A stretch of 64,000 nucleotides of DNA from contig NZ_CP019312.1 in the NCBI RefSeq assembly GCF_001969365.1, forward strand, positions 248,001-312,000, in the 5' to 3' direction. The notes under the pieces are model-generated. The model saw only the letters and a list, made by a program, of their open reading frames with translations, was not told the origin of the DNA and ran no database searches. Below are positions 25,241 to 34,156 of the stretch, piece after piece. The DNA is from Tateyamaria omphalii (GTDB taxonomy: Bacteria > Pseudomonadota > Alphaproteobacteria > Rhodobacterales > Rhodobacteraceae). Made by a program: the position numbers and the translations under genes. Position 1 is the stretch's first letter. Each line of letters begins with the position of its first letter.

Positions 25241-25298
25241 TTCTAGAATTGTCGAATTATATGCCTGCGGCAAGTATTATTTCGGAAAATGTCGAAAT
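25241..25298 (-). promoter_or_regulatory. Operator-like inverted repeats upstream of arsR-permease operon
   Basis: AT-rich control region between the ArsR gene and the divergent uracil-DNA glycosylase gene. It holds the palindrome TTCTAGAA (25241-25248), the half-site GTCGAA just after it, and a clear inverted repeat ATTTCG-N8-CGAAAT (25279-25298). ArsR-family repressors bind such A/T-rich dyads at their own promoters. The position could affect both divergent genes. Confidence 0.5.
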
Positions 25299-25335
25299 GA
25301 TTGCCTAAGTGTTTGGCGCGGCTTAGGTCTTTGCC

Positions 25336-25917
25336 ATGGCTTTGACCGATGACATCCGCGCCTGCACCCTGTGTGCTGACCGTTTCGCGGCAACCGAGAC
25401 GGGGCACAGCCCGCGACCTGTCGTCTGGTTCAAGCCCGGCGCGCGCATTCTGGTGGCCGGGCAAGCGCCCGGAGCGCGGGTGCATGAGAGCGGAAGACCC
25501 TTTACCGATCCGTCTGGGGATCGGCTGCGGCATTGGTTGGGGATGGACGAGGCGACATTTTATGATCGCGACAAGCTGGCCATCGTGCCCATGGCGTTCT
25601 GCTTTCCGGGCTATGACGCCAAAGGATCGGATCGGCCGCCGCCGAAGGTGTGTGCCGCCACTTGGCGGGATGCGGTGATGGCGCATGTGGGCGATGTGCC
25701 GCTTGTCCTGCTGATCGGCAGATATGCGCAGTCCTGGCATTTGGGCTCGCGGATGTCGGTGCGCGATACCGTGGCCGCCTGGCGCGACTTTGCGCCTCGG
25801 GCCTTTCCCTTGCCTCATCCGTCCTGGCGCAATACCGCGTGGCTGAAGAAGAACCCGTGGTTCGAGGATGAGGTGCTGCCCGTGCTGCGCGCGCGGGTCA
25901 AAGAGGTGTTGGCGTGA
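25336..25917 (+). CDS. Uracil-DNA glycosylase family protein (Fe-S type)
   Basis: A 193-aa member of the uracil-DNA glycosylase superfamily, expected to excise uracil or a related base. Motif 1 is GQAPGARVHESGRPFTD (42-58) and motif 3 is LPHPSWRNTAW. Four cysteines, Cys10, Cys13 (CTLC), Cys89 (AFCFPG) and Cys106 (KVCAATW), are spaced as in family-4 enzymes and probably bind a 4Fe-4S cluster. The first motif carries GQAPG in place of the G-E-A-P-G of thermophilic enzymes. The stop overlaps the SseB-like gene start (TGATG). It is divergent from arsR. Confidence 0.85.
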   Translation: MALTDDIRACTLCADRFAATETGHSPRPVVWFKPGARILVAGQAPGARVHESGRPFTDPSGDRLRHWLGMDEATFYDRDKLAIVPMAFCFPGYDAKGSDRPPPKVCAATWRDAVMAHVGDVPLVLLIGRYAQSWHLGSRMSVRDTVAAWRDFAPRAFPLPHPSWRNTAWLKKNPWFEDEVLPVLRARVKEVLA

Positions 25918-26702
25918 TGGAAACGGTTTTGGATCAGGCGCATGCGGCGATGCAGGCGGCCCAAGAGGATGACGCGGTGCGTTTGCGCTTTTTCGAACGG
26001 TTGGGCGATGCGGAGCTGTTCTTGCTGCTGGAGGCAGAAGCCGAGGGGGAGCAGGTGACACCGCTGGTGTTTGATCCGGGTGCCGGTCCCTTGGTGCTGG
26101 TGTTTGACCGGGAAGAGCGATTGGCGGCCTTCGTTGGGGCGGAAGCGCCCTATGCGGCGCTGTCGGGGCGTATAATTGCGGGGCTGTTGGCGGAGCAGAG
26201 CCTTGGGCTGGGGTTGAACCTGGATGTGGCGCCATCGTCGTTCTTGCTGGATGCCGACGGTGTGCGGTGGCTGGCGCAGACACTGGGGCATGGCCCGGAC
26301 GAGGTGGAGGCGCGTTTGGCGGAGGTGTCGGCGCCCGCGGGATTGCCCGATGCATTGATCACGGCGCTGGACACGAAACTGGCGACGGCGACCGGGTTGG
26401 CGCAGGCGGCGTATCTGGTGGGCACGACGGATGACGCGGGGTCGAAGGGCCACTTGCTGGGGTTTGTGGGCGCGGCGCCCGGGGCCGAGGATGCGCTGGC
26501 GCGCGCCGCGTCGGAGGCGCTGACATTTTCCGGGATCGAGGCGGGAGCGATGGATGTCGGGTTTTTCGATGCGCGCGATCCGGTGACGGCGCGATTGGCG
26601 CGGGTGGGCTTGCGCTTTGACCTGCCGCAGCCTGCGCCTGCGCGCTCGCCGGAAGCGGCTGCGCCAGGGATGGACCCGGACCGCCCGCCGCGTTTGCGCT
26701 GA
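25917..26702 (+). CDS. SseB-like protein
   Basis: A 261-aa protein with an N-terminal SseB-type domain (about residues 1-125): LDQAHAAMQAAQEDDAVRLR, then RLGDAELFLLLEAEAEG, LVFDREERLAAFVG and ALSGRIIAGLLAEQSLGLGLN, the usual alternation in this family. The C-terminal half (about 130-245) is an SseB_C-like region. Enterobacterial SseB is linked to serine sensitivity; the function here is unknown. Start ATG 25917 overlaps the glycosylase stop in TGATG, so translation is coupled. The protein is acidic with a proline-rich tail. Confidence 0.75.
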   Translation: METVLDQAHAAMQAAQEDDAVRLRFFERLGDAELFLLLEAEAEGEQVTPLVFDPGAGPLVLVFDREERLAAFVGAEAPYAALSGRIIAGLLAEQSLGLGLNLDVAPSSFLLDADGVRWLAQTLGHGPDEVEARLAEVSAPAGLPDALITALDTKLATATGLAQAAYLVGTTDDAGSKGHLLGFVGAAPGAEDALARAASEALTFSGIEAGAMDVGFFDARDPVTARLARVGLRFDLPQPAPARSPEAAAPGMDPDRPPRLR

Positions 26703-26844
26703 GGGCGAAGCCCGTTTGATCACGTATTCCCGCGCCGGCTCACAACGGCGCGAGGCGGGCTGAATTCTGGACCAATCGGTCGTAGTATCGCATCATTCGC
26801 CGTGATTGAATGCGGCGGGCCCCGTTTGACAGAGGATGTCCCAC

Positions 26845-27372
26845 ATGATGAACCGTTTCACGATGGCCGTTGCTGCGGCTGCAAGCGCCTTGACCCTTGG
26901 CACCGCCGCCTTTGCCGGTGACCAATATGTTGACGAGACCGGCTTTGCCGTGTCGGGCTATGATGTCGTGGCCTATTTCGATCTTGAGATGAAACCTGTT
27001 GGCCAGACACAGACGGCGCCCGTGGCCGGAAATGCCGATTTCACTGCCGACTACAACGGTGCGACCTTTGCGTTTTCCAGTGCAGAAAACCGGGACAAGT
27101 TCGTGGCTGACCCGGCCCGCTATGCGCCGCAATATGATGGGCACTGCGCCTATGGCGTAGCCAAGGGCGGCAAGGTGCCAGCCAACCCGTATCTGTGGCG
27201 CATCGTCGATGACAAGCTGTACCTGAACATCACCGAGACCGTCGTGGGCTTTTGGGAAGAGGACATTCCGGGCAACATCACCCTGTCGGAAAGCAACTGG
27301 GTGGGTATTGAAGACGATCCGGCATCAGACCGCACGATCCCCAAATTCTCGAGCGCGGCGCCAAAGTCGTGA
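26845..27372 (+). CDS. YHS domain-containing secreted protein
   Basis: A 175-aa periplasmic protein. The signal peptide MMNRFTMAVAAAASALTLG ends at AFA-GDQ. The mature part begins DETGFAVSGYDVVAYFDLEMKPV, the usual opening of YHS-domain proteins in Proteobacteria, and contains FAFSSAENRDKFVADPARYAPQYDGHC, the YHS core with a metal-binding cysteine (CAYGVAKG). YHS domains bind copper or other metals. ATG 26845 is preferred since AGAGGA lies 8 nt upstream; the ATG at 26836 would overlap that RBS. The rhodanese gene starts 1 nt after its stop, so they are one unit. Confidence 0.87.
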   Translation: MMNRFTMAVAAAASALTLGTAAFAGDQYVDETGFAVSGYDVVAYFDLEMKPVGQTQTAPVAGNADFTADYNGATFAFSSAENRDKFVADPARYAPQYDGHCAYGVAKGGKVPANPYLWRIVDDKLYLNITETVVGFWEEDIPGNITLSESNWVGIEDDPASDRTIPKFSSAAPKS

Positions 27373-27373
27373 G

Positions 27374-27883
27374 ATGAATAAACTGCCTGAACCAGATCTT
27401 CGGGCGGCGGCCCCGGTGCGGATGACGCGCCGGGGCTTTGGCCTTGTGGCGGGTGGCACGATCATCGGGGGCGCTGTGTTTGCCTCGCGGTGGTACAACG
27501 TGTCGGCCGTGGCCGGGGTCGATGGGACGTTGAGCGTGCCTGACGCGCATGCGGCGGCTGTCAGTGGCGCCGTGATCCTCATCGACATTCGTCGCCCGGA
27601 CGAGTGGCAGCGCACCGGTGTTGGTGAGGGGGCTGTTCCCATCGACATGCGGCGAACGGATTTCACGGACGTCTTGCTGAAGCGCACGTCCGGTCGCACA
27701 GACGTGCGGGTGGCGCTGATCTGCGCGCGTGGGGTGCGGTCGCGCGGGTTGACGCGGCGCCTGACCGGCGCAGGCTTTACTGCGATCCTTGATGTGCCGG
27801 AGGGTATGTTGGGGTCAGGTGCCGGGCCTGGCTGGTTGAAGCGTGGTCTGCCTGTTGTTGCGTGGGCGCCGGAACCTGCTTGA
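27374..27883 (+). CDS. Rhodanese-domain protein with Tat-like signal
   Basis: A 169-aa exported protein. The N terminus has a twin-arginine-like signal, MTRRGFGLVAGG (about residues 17-28) with a hydrophobic stretch, after a 16-residue polar lead. The single rhodanese domain includes ILIDIRRPDEWQRTGVGEGA and the active-site loop LICARGVRSRG, whose cysteine would carry the persulfide; the loop resembles CxxGxRS. It may deliver sulfur or handle thiols in the periplasm. It is coupled to the preceding YHS gene. Its transcript runs into a long palindrome. Confidence 0.85.
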   Translation: MNKLPEPDLRAAAPVRMTRRGFGLVAGGTIIGGAVFASRWYNVSAVAGVDGTLSVPDAHAAAVSGAVILIDIRRPDEWQRTGVGEGAVPIDMRRTDFTDVLLKRTSGRTDVRVALICARGVRSRGLTRRLTGAGFTAILDVPEGMLGSGAGPGWLKRGLPVVAWAPEPA

Positions 27884-27948
27884 TCCTGATGAGCGCCTAG
27901 CGGCGCACGACATTATTTGTTTTGGCTTCTGCTCCACCAAGACAAAAC

Positions 27949-28115
27949 CTTTGTCTCTGATCCAGCCCCGCATGATCTTTGGCGTGACAGAGCGCTGACA
28001 CCTTCCCAAGAAAAATAGCCGTATCCCCGCAGGCGGGGCCCCTCGGCGATTTTTCTTGGCAATGCGCCATCGTTCTGTCCCACGTCGATCAAGCGACGCT
28101 GGCTCCGAGACAAAG
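27949..28115. repeat. 167-bp imperfect palindrome between convergent genes
   Basis: Arms 27949-28020 and 28044-28115 are about 70% complementary over 72 nt. Perfect blocks are CTTTGTCTC at the outer ends, TGATC and GACAGA midway, and CCAAGAAAAAT / ATTTTTCTTGG (28006-28016 / 28049-28059). At the apex is a small hairpin CCCCGC-ag-GCGGGG (28025-28038). It lies between the rhodanese gene (plus) and opgH (minus). It can fold into one long hairpin from either strand. It could be a bidirectional terminator, a MITE-like relic or an interspersed palindromic repeat; other copies cannot be sought here. Confidence 0.7.
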
Positions 28116-28122
28116 CCCAAGT

Positions 28123-29970
28123 TTACTCTGCTGCGATCTTTGGCGCTTCGATCCGGGCGCGCATTTCGGCGCGTTGGGTGCGCGCGCTGACCACGATGGC
28201 AGGTTCGCGCAGGGTCAGAGGGTTGTCGAGGCGCAGGCCCGCAAGGCCGATCTGGGCCAGGGGGTAGGCGCTGAGCCCCGACAGCGGCACTGCGAAGGCC
28301 AGGCTGACGGCGATGGGGATCAGCCACCATGACACCAGCCCCATGCCCAGCCCCAGGAAGAGGAGCCCGCCGATGATGGATTCGATCCAGTGGAATTTGA
28401 TCAGCGTCACCATCGGATAAGCTTGGGCCGTTCGGCTTTGCGGCGTCCAGCCGCCGCGCCCGATCAGGCCACCGATCACCGCCTTGGTTTGCTGGATCAT
28501 CATGATCGGGGCGTAGGCGACGGATAGGGCCAGTTCGGTCAGGACAGCGCCTGCAAAGACGCGCCGTCCGCCGAAAAGCCGCACCGCCTTGCCATTTGCG
28601 GCGATGATCAGGGCCGATGTGATCTTGGGCGTGAGCAGCATCGCGTACATTACCACCAGGAAGATGGCGCTGTTGATATGCGTCATGGCTGGAGGCCAGT
28701 TGGGGAAGAGCGGGTTCGCTTCGTTGAAGTAGGAAATCACGTTGGTGTCGGCGTCGCGGCCCAGAAGCGCCCAGAAGACGAGCAGGACGAACCACGCGGG
28801 TGACATCAGGTACGCGGCGGCCCCCTGGAACAGGTGGAACCGGCTGACCGGGTGGAGGCCACGCGTTGTCAGAAGCCGCAGGTGTTGCAGGTTGCCGCGG
28901 CACCAGCGCCGGTCGCGGATCACGTAGTCGATGAGCGTGCCGGGTGTTTCTTCGAAACTGCCGGAAATGCGGGGCAAAAAGCGCACCCGCCAGCCTGCGC
29001 GGCGCAGAAGCGATGCCTCGACAAAGTCGTGGGACAGGATCAGATCGCGGCGCCCGGCGAGCCCGCGCAGGTAGGGCAGACCGGCGGAGGAGGCGAAGGC
29101 GTGGGTGCGGATGATCGCGTTGTGCCCCCAGTAGTTGCCTTCGGTCCGGGCCCAATGCGCGAGCCCTTCGGCCAGGAGCCAGCCATAGGCGATGTTGGAG
29201 AACTGCTGCATCCGGGCAAAGAGGGTGTTGGCGCCGATGAGTTGCGGGAAGCTCTGGATCAGGCCTGCCTTGGGGTCGGCGGCCAGCTCGGTCGAGAGCC
29301 GGTCGATGGCGCGGCCCGTCATCAGGCTGTCGGCATCCAGCACCAGCATTGCCTCGTAGGCGGCGCCCCAGCCGGTGATCCAGTCGACCAGGTTGCCAAC
29401 TTTCTTGTCCGTGTTCTGGGCACGGCGGCGGTAATGGACCGGGAGCGGCGCGCGGGCTTGCAGCGCCTGAAAGGCGGCCCATTCCTGCGCGGCGATCGCG
29501 TTATCGGTCGTGTCGCTGAGGATGAACAGGCTGTAGCGGTGCCCGCCCTTTTGCCGCGTCAGATCGGCCAGCATGGCGGCGGCGTTGCCGAACACGTCCC
29601 ACGGCGCTTCATTGTAGACCGGGACCAGCAGGGCCACGTCGAGCGGATCGCCCGTCGCGGGTTTGCGCGCCGGGTCAAGCCGACCGGCCAGCCCGACGCC
29701 CACGGTCGAGACGGCGATGGTGACCCAGATGAAGGTCAGGCCGATCAGGGTCAGAAGCACGTATTCGAACCCGGTCATGCCGGACATGGCGAAGAGCCCG
29801 TAGAGGCCCCAGAGCACGCCGCCCGTGATGGCGAGCGCCGGAAGGAAGACGGCCATCCGCCAGATCGGGTCTTGCCGCTCGGTTCCGGCATCGACGCCAA
29901 CGGGTGCGTTCGCGAAATCCTGGGCCGGCATTTCCAGCGGCGCTTGGGGGGGCATGGCAGCGTGATTCAT
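28123..29970 (-). CDS. opgH: Glucans biosynthesis glucosyltransferase OpgH (MdoH)
   Basis: A 615-aa inner-membrane family 2 glycosyltransferase making the beta-1,2-glucan backbone of osmoregulated periplasmic glucans from UDP-glucose. Catalytic motifs are VALLVPVYNEAPWDV, the DAD-like LVLDADSLMTG, LSHDFVEASLLRRAGW (acceptor Asp) and RDRRWCRGNLQHL (the Q-x-x-R-W equivalent). About eight membrane helices, in N- and C-terminal clusters, are visible. It is shorter than E. coli MdoH (847 aa), as usual in alphaproteobacteria. ATG 29970 overlaps opgG by 4 nt with AGGTGG upstream; a GTG at 29979 is the alternative. Confidence 0.94.
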   Translation of the reverse strand: MNHAAMPPQAPLEMPAQDFANAPVGVDAGTERQDPIWRMAVFLPALAITGGVLWGLYGLFAMSGMTGFEYVLLTLIGLTFIWVTIAVSTVGVGLAGRLDPARKPATGDPLDVALLVPVYNEAPWDVFGNAAAMLADLTRQKGGHRYSLFILSDTTDNAIAAQEWAAFQALQARAPLPVHYRRRAQNTDKKVGNLVDWITGWGAAYEAMLVLDADSLMTGRAIDRLSTELAADPKAGLIQSFPQLIGANTLFARMQQFSNIAYGWLLAEGLAHWARTEGNYWGHNAIIRTHAFASSAGLPYLRGLAGRRDLILSHDFVEASLLRRAGWRVRFLPRISGSFEETPGTLIDYVIRDRRWCRGNLQHLRLLTTRGLHPVSRFHLFQGAAAYLMSPAWFVLLVFWALLGRDADTNVISYFNEANPLFPNWPPAMTHINSAIFLVVMYAMLLTPKITSALIIAANGKAVRLFGGRRVFAGAVLTELALSVAYAPIMMIQQTKAVIGGLIGRGGWTPQSRTAQAYPMVTLIKFHWIESIIGGLLFLGLGMGLVSWWLIPIAVSLAFAVPLSGLSAYPLAQIGLAGLRLDNPLTLREPAIVVSARTQRAEMRARIEAPKIAAE

Positions 29971-31493
29971 GTCGTCCACCTATATAGCCAGACTTCACTC
30001 AACGCTTGTCCGTCCAGGCGCAATTGTGCGCGGAATTCGGCCCAAGGGGCGTCCCCCGGAGTGAATGTGAAGGCCAGACGGGGGCCACCAGTCTCGGGGT
30101 TGCGCTGAATTATGCCTTCGGTGACGTCACCAGCGGTAGACCGCACAAGTCGGTCGATCCTCGAAAGGTCCTTGGGCACGTGCGGGGCGTCCTCGAAATC
30201 AATGGTAAAAATGCGCCCGCCTTCCGGCCGACCACCGGCAGCGGTGTTCAGGACCCGCAGCGGCATGGCCGCCGTGGGCGCGGGATCAGAACCCCAGTCC
30301 AGACGGTAGGTCATGCGATGCGATGCGCCCGCCTGGATGTCAGCAGAGGGGCGCCAATAGGCGACGATGTTGTCGAAAATCTCGCTCTCGGTCGGGATTT
30401 CGACCAGCGCGACCGAGCCGCGCCCCCAGCCCTCGCCCGGTGTCACCCAAAGGCCGGGGCGGCGGTGATAGAGTGCCTCTAGGTCATTGAAATAGCTGAA
30501 TTTTCGTGCCCGCTGCATGAGGCCGAAACCGCGTGGATTATTGTCACCAAAGGCGCTGATCTGAAGCGTGCGGGGGTTGGCGAGGGGGCGCCAGATCACC
30601 TCGCCTGCGCCGTTGTGGATCATCAGCCCGTCATTGTCGTGGACAGCGGGGCGAAAGTCGTCAAAGCGCTGCGTGTCCATATCGTCGAACATGAACATGG
30701 AGGTCAGTGGCGCGATGCCCAAATGGGTGAGCGTCTGGCGTGCAAAGACCTCTGCCTGCACCTCCATGACAAGGGGTTGGCCTGGCATGATCTCGAACCG
30801 GTAGGCGCCGGTGCAGGAGGGGCTGTCGAGCAGAGCGTGGACGATGATTTGCGCCGCACCCGTGCTGGGCTGTTCGATCCAGAAATGAGTGAAGTCTGGA
30901 AATTCTTCGCCCATCGGATCGCCGGTTTTGAGCGCAAGTCCGCGCGCGGACAGCCCGTAGATGTCGTCCGTGCCGATGCCGCGGAAATAACTGGCGCCCT
31001 GAAAGACGGCGTATTCCTGAAAGATACCGGGCTGGCGCAGTTCAGCGCGCAGCCGCAGGCCGGAATATCCCAGCGTGTCATCGACGGGCATATCGGCCGG
31101 AAACTTGTCGGTCGTGTCGAACACGTCGAAATCAAACTTGATCGGGCGCGCCTGATCGCCTTCGACCACATAGGTTCGAATGGATTGCGGATAGTAGAGA
31201 CCGGGTGCGAGCACATCAATGCGCTGGGGGGCGTCTGTGCCTTCCCACAAGGCGTTGCGGCCGTCGAACCAGATCTTGCGATATTGGTCATAGGTCAGGT
31301 TCCGCCACGCCTCAGGGATGAGCGGGCGGGGCGCGTAAGGGCGCGATGCCATGTCGCGCGCCCGGTCGATGACGTCCGCAGGCGTGAACGGGGTCGCGTC
31401 GCCCAATTGCAGGCCGGGCTCGCCCTGTGCCCATGTGGCATGCGGGGCTGCGGCCAGCGCAGCCAGGGATGCGAGGAATTCGCGTCGGATCAT
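29967..31493 (-). CDS. opgG: Glucan biosynthesis protein OpgG (MdoG)
   Basis: A 508-aa periplasmic protein needed to build the branched periplasmic glucans; OpgG/OpgD proteins are now known as beta-1,2-glucan-acting glycoside hydrolases. The N terminus MIRREFLASLAALAAAP carries a Tat-like RR motif, cleaved near TWA-QG. Family segments include NLTYDQYRKIWFDG, DPMGEEFPDFTHFWIEQP, PLTSMFMFDDMD and GEGWGRGSVALVEIPT. ATG 31493 overlaps the opgC stop in TGATG. The middle gene of opgC-opgG-opgH, so expression is probably coordinated. Confidence 0.94.
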   Translation of the reverse strand: MIRREFLASLAALAAAPHATWAQGEPGLQLGDATPFTPADVIDRARDMASRPYAPRPLIPEAWRNLTYDQYRKIWFDGRNALWEGTDAPQRIDVLAPGLYYPQSIRTYVVEGDQARPIKFDFDVFDTTDKFPADMPVDDTLGYSGLRLRAELRQPGIFQEYAVFQGASYFRGIGTDDIYGLSARGLALKTGDPMGEEFPDFTHFWIEQPSTGAAQIIVHALLDSPSCTGAYRFEIMPGQPLVMEVQAEVFARQTLTHLGIAPLTSMFMFDDMDTQRFDDFRPAVHDNDGLMIHNGAGEVIWRPLANPRTLQISAFGDNNPRGFGLMQRARKFSYFNDLEALYHRRPGLWVTPGEGWGRGSVALVEIPTESEIFDNIVAYWRPSADIQAGASHRMTYRLDWGSDPAPTAAMPLRVLNTAAGGRPEGGRIFTIDFEDAPHVPKDLSRIDRLVRSTAGDVTEGIIQRNPETGGPRLAFTFTPGDAPWAEFRAQLRLDGQALSEVWLYRWTT

Positions 31494-32764
31494 CAGCGGG
31501 GCACCTTTGGTTTCCACGGGGTCGATTTGAACCAGCCCGCCAGATATGCGGTCAGGATCAGGACTCCGCAGCCAAACGCGTTGATGGCGAGAACAGTTCC
31601 TGTCTCGCGGCCCAGCACATCCATGGCGAACCCGTTGAAACGCGCCACAAAGATCGACACGACAAAAACGGCAAGCGATTGTTGGCCGACTTTCAGAATG
31701 AGCTTGAGCACCCTGTCCCATATGCGCGCCACGGCGTGCGTTGCCGTGACGCGCAGGCGGTCGCCCTTGTCGCCCGCAAGCACCCACGCCAGGTAGGCAA
31801 GCGCGAGGAACTGGATATAGCGCAGTATTCCGAAGTCGGATTTGGAGATCCATTGCCGGTTCTCGCTGCGCCATTCGCTCGCCCAGTCGAGCCCGAGGCC
31901 GCCGTTTTCGCGCACGCCGACACTAGAGAAGGGGATGTTTGCCAGTACGATAACTGTTGCGACGCCGATCAGCAGTGCGTTGACGGGCGGTTTCGGCAAC
32001 CAACCGCGCATGAAGGCGAAGCCGGTGAAAAAGACAAGCTGCCAGGCAAACGGGTTGAGAAACCAGCGGCGTTGCCAATCGTCGTTGCCAACCCAGGGTT
32101 CTGCTGTGAAGTTCAGGTAGGGCAGGCCCGCCGCCTCCATGAACCGGCGCTGGCCGAGGATCCACATCGCGATGCAGAACGCGGCAACGAGGCCGAGGTG
32201 TACGCGTGACAGCGCGATGACCAGTGGCATCATCGCGAGGATCACCATGTACATCGGCAGGATATCAAACAGGTTGGGCACCCATTGCAGCGTCATGAAG
32301 CTGAACAGGATGTTGGCGTTCTCCCAATGCTCGCTTTCGACAAAGAGCATCCAGAGGTTCATCTGCCCCCAGTAGTTGCGCGTCGTGATCTCAAGGTCCG
32401 TGACGTAGACAAGCAGCGCCGCCGTGGCAAAGAAGAGGCCCACATGCGCCCAGTAGACCTGCCAGATGCGGTAGCCGACGCGGGCGGTGCCAAGGGCGAA
32501 GCCGGCCCTGTCGAACGTGGCGCCGAACGCGATAGCCGAGGCCATGCCCGAGCAGAAGACGAACATCTCTGTCGCGTCAGAGAACCCCCAGCGCGCAGGG
32601 ATCCAGCGCGTCAGGAAGTTGCCCGGCGTGTGGGCGAACAGGATGATGAACATCGCGATGCCGCGGAAGAAATCCAGGCGGATGTCGCGCACCCGCACCG
32701 GGTTGGCGGTTGGGGCCGCTGCGGGCGCGGCTGCTGGGGTATTTGCGGGGTCGGCGAACGTCAT
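31493..32764 (-). CDS. opgC: OpgC family membrane acyltransferase (glucan succinylation)
   Basis: A 423-aa polytopic membrane protein of the OpgC family (acyltransferase 3 relatives), which add succinyl groups to periplasmic glucans and make them anionic. The first helix region RDIRLDFFRGIAMFIILFAHTPGNFLTRW and the following GFSDATEMFVFCSGMASA are the family signature, including the catalytic-type His (FAHTPG). About ten transmembrane helices follow. The Ala/Pro-rich N terminus (1-22) is cytoplasmic. It is the first gene of the cluster; OpgG and OpgH follow with 1- and 4-nt overlaps. Confidence 0.92.
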   Translation of the reverse strand: MTFADPANTPAAAPAAAPTANPVRVRDIRLDFFRGIAMFIILFAHTPGNFLTRWIPARWGFSDATEMFVFCSGMASAIAFGATFDRAGFALGTARVGYRIWQVYWAHVGLFFATAALLVYVTDLEITTRNYWGQMNLWMLFVESEHWENANILFSFMTLQWVPNLFDILPMYMVILAMMPLVIALSRVHLGLVAAFCIAMWILGQRRFMEAAGLPYLNFTAEPWVGNDDWQRRWFLNPFAWQLVFFTGFAFMRGWLPKPPVNALLIGVATVIVLANIPFSSVGVRENGGLGLDWASEWRSENRQWISKSDFGILRYIQFLALAYLAWVLAGDKGDRLRVTATHAVARIWDRVLKLILKVGQQSLAVFVVSIFVARFNGFAMDVLGRETGTVLAINAFGCGVLILTAYLAGWFKSTPWKPKVPR

Positions 32765-32809
32765 GGCCGCTGTCTACTTTACCTTACAAACTGGCACCAT
32801 CCCTGCGCA

Positions 32810-34156
32810 TCACTGTGCAGGGATGCGCCGGGCGTCCTGGATTGAGGCGAGCCGTGTGGCGGCAAACCGGTCGATGGCCCCGGCGCGCCGGGCGATCCGG
32901 TCCTCGATCAGGGTTTCGGTCGCGTCATACAGACCTGCGCGCAGGCCTGCGTCGATGGTCATGCGTTCGAACACGTCGCGCTGTGCGTGGCTGCCGCCAA
33001 TGGTCTGCATGCCTGGCCGGGCGGACGCGAGATCGCGGAAGGCCGCGTCGTAGCGCCCTTCGGCAAAGGCGTTAAGGCCTGCGAGCGCCGACTTGCCCGG
33101 ATCGGCAACCCGTGCAGGCATCTCGCCCTGCCGGGCGGCGTCGATGGCGAAGCGGGCCGTCATGTCGGCCTGCGCATCGTCGCGCCCTGCCGCGCCCAGT
33201 GCCAGTTGGTAGTGCAGGTCGGCAAAGACGAGGCAGCCATCGTCGGTGCGGTGCTGTGCAAAGTCGGCGAGTTCGTCCCAGCGGTCAGCGACTTGCGTGC
33301 CCTCAAGCTCAAGCCGCATCAGGAGCGACGTGGCGTTGGCGATGTCGCGGTAGTCGTCGGTCTTGTCCGCGCGGATCTGCTGGTCGTAGAGCGCCAGCAC
33401 GATGTCATTTTCACCCCGGTCAAGGTGCAAGAGCGCCTTGTGCCACCAGACGTGGTAGCGGAAGTTGTTGCAGTGATCCCAGGCGGAAAGGTTGTTTTCG
33501 ATCAACGCGATCCCGGCATCTGGCCGGGCGGTCATGTCATAGACATGGGCAACAGCATGCAAGCCCCAGGCATCGTCGGTTGCCAGTTGCAGACCCTTGA
33601 GCCCCGCCGCTTCGGCCGCGGCGTAGTCGCCTGTTTCCTCAAGCGTGAAGGCGTGACAGCCGTGCACATATCCTTCGAGCGCATGGCCCTTGTGCGCGTC
33701 GAGCACGTTTTCGATCGAGCGGCGCATACCGACGCCGTCGCCCAGGATGAAGCGAATGGCGTGGCTGACCTTGGCCGACAGGGTGTCGGTCGGGTGTTCG
33801 GCCAAGACACGCTCCATCGCGGCGATGGCGCCGGAGGGGCGACCATCAAGCCATTCACCAAGCGCGCGGACCCACAGCCGTTCGCGGGTGTTGCCACCAG
33901 CGACGGCCAGTGCCGCCACAGCGTCCTTGCCCGCCTGGTGCGCGACATCCCACAACTCCTTGCGCCCCATCATGATCGAGAACAGCCCCTTGGCCGCGAA
34001 GCCCATGGCGAAGTGCGGCGCACCGGACAACACGGCGCCCAGATGCGTGGGTGTGGCAGTGCCGTGGGCCAGGAAAGCGTGGATCATCCCGTTCCACTCC
34101 TTAACGAGAGCTGGGTCATCGAGGCTGACCGGCGCTTGGCAAATATCGTGCATCAT
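32810..34156 (-). CDS. Tetratricopeptide repeat protein, TTC38-like
   Basis: A 448-aa cytoplasmic helical-repeat protein resembling the TTC38 family, found in bacteria and animals, of unknown function. Repeats of roughly 34 residues run through most of the protein, e.g. HALEGYVHGCHAFTLEETGDY (about 162-182) and TDDAWGLHAVAHVYDMTARP, with the family-specific histidine-rich part NNFRYHVWWHKALLHLDRG. ATG 34156 or the adjacent ATG 34153 may start it. It is separated by 45 nt from opgC and 173 nt from the CoA transferase gene, so it is probably transcribed alone. Confidence 0.82.
   Translation of the reverse strand: MMHDICQAPVSLDDPALVKEWNGMIHAFLAHGTATPTHLGAVLSGAPHFAMGFAAKGLFSIMMGRKELWDVAHQAGKDAVAALAVAGGNTRERLWVRALGEWLDGRPSGAIAAMERVLAEHPTDTLSAKVSHAIRFILGDGVGMRRSIENVLDAHKGHALEGYVHGCHAFTLEETGDYAAAEAAGLKGLQLATDDAWGLHAVAHVYDMTARPDAGIALIENNLSAWDHCNNFRYHVWWHKALLHLDRGENDIVLALYDQQIRADKTDDYRDIANATSLLMRLELEGTQVADRWDELADFAQHRTDDGCLVFADLHYQLALGAAGRDDAQADMTARFAIDAARQGEMPARVADPGKSALAGLNAFAEGRYDAAFRDLASARPGMQTIGGSHAQRDVFERMTIDAGLRAGLYDATETLIEDRIARRAGAIDRFAATRLASIQDARRIPAQ

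Noticed and set aside
27913..28113. 66-codon minus-strand open frame inside the long palindrome
   Set aside because: Its sequence is explained by the inverted repeat and has no start context or family.
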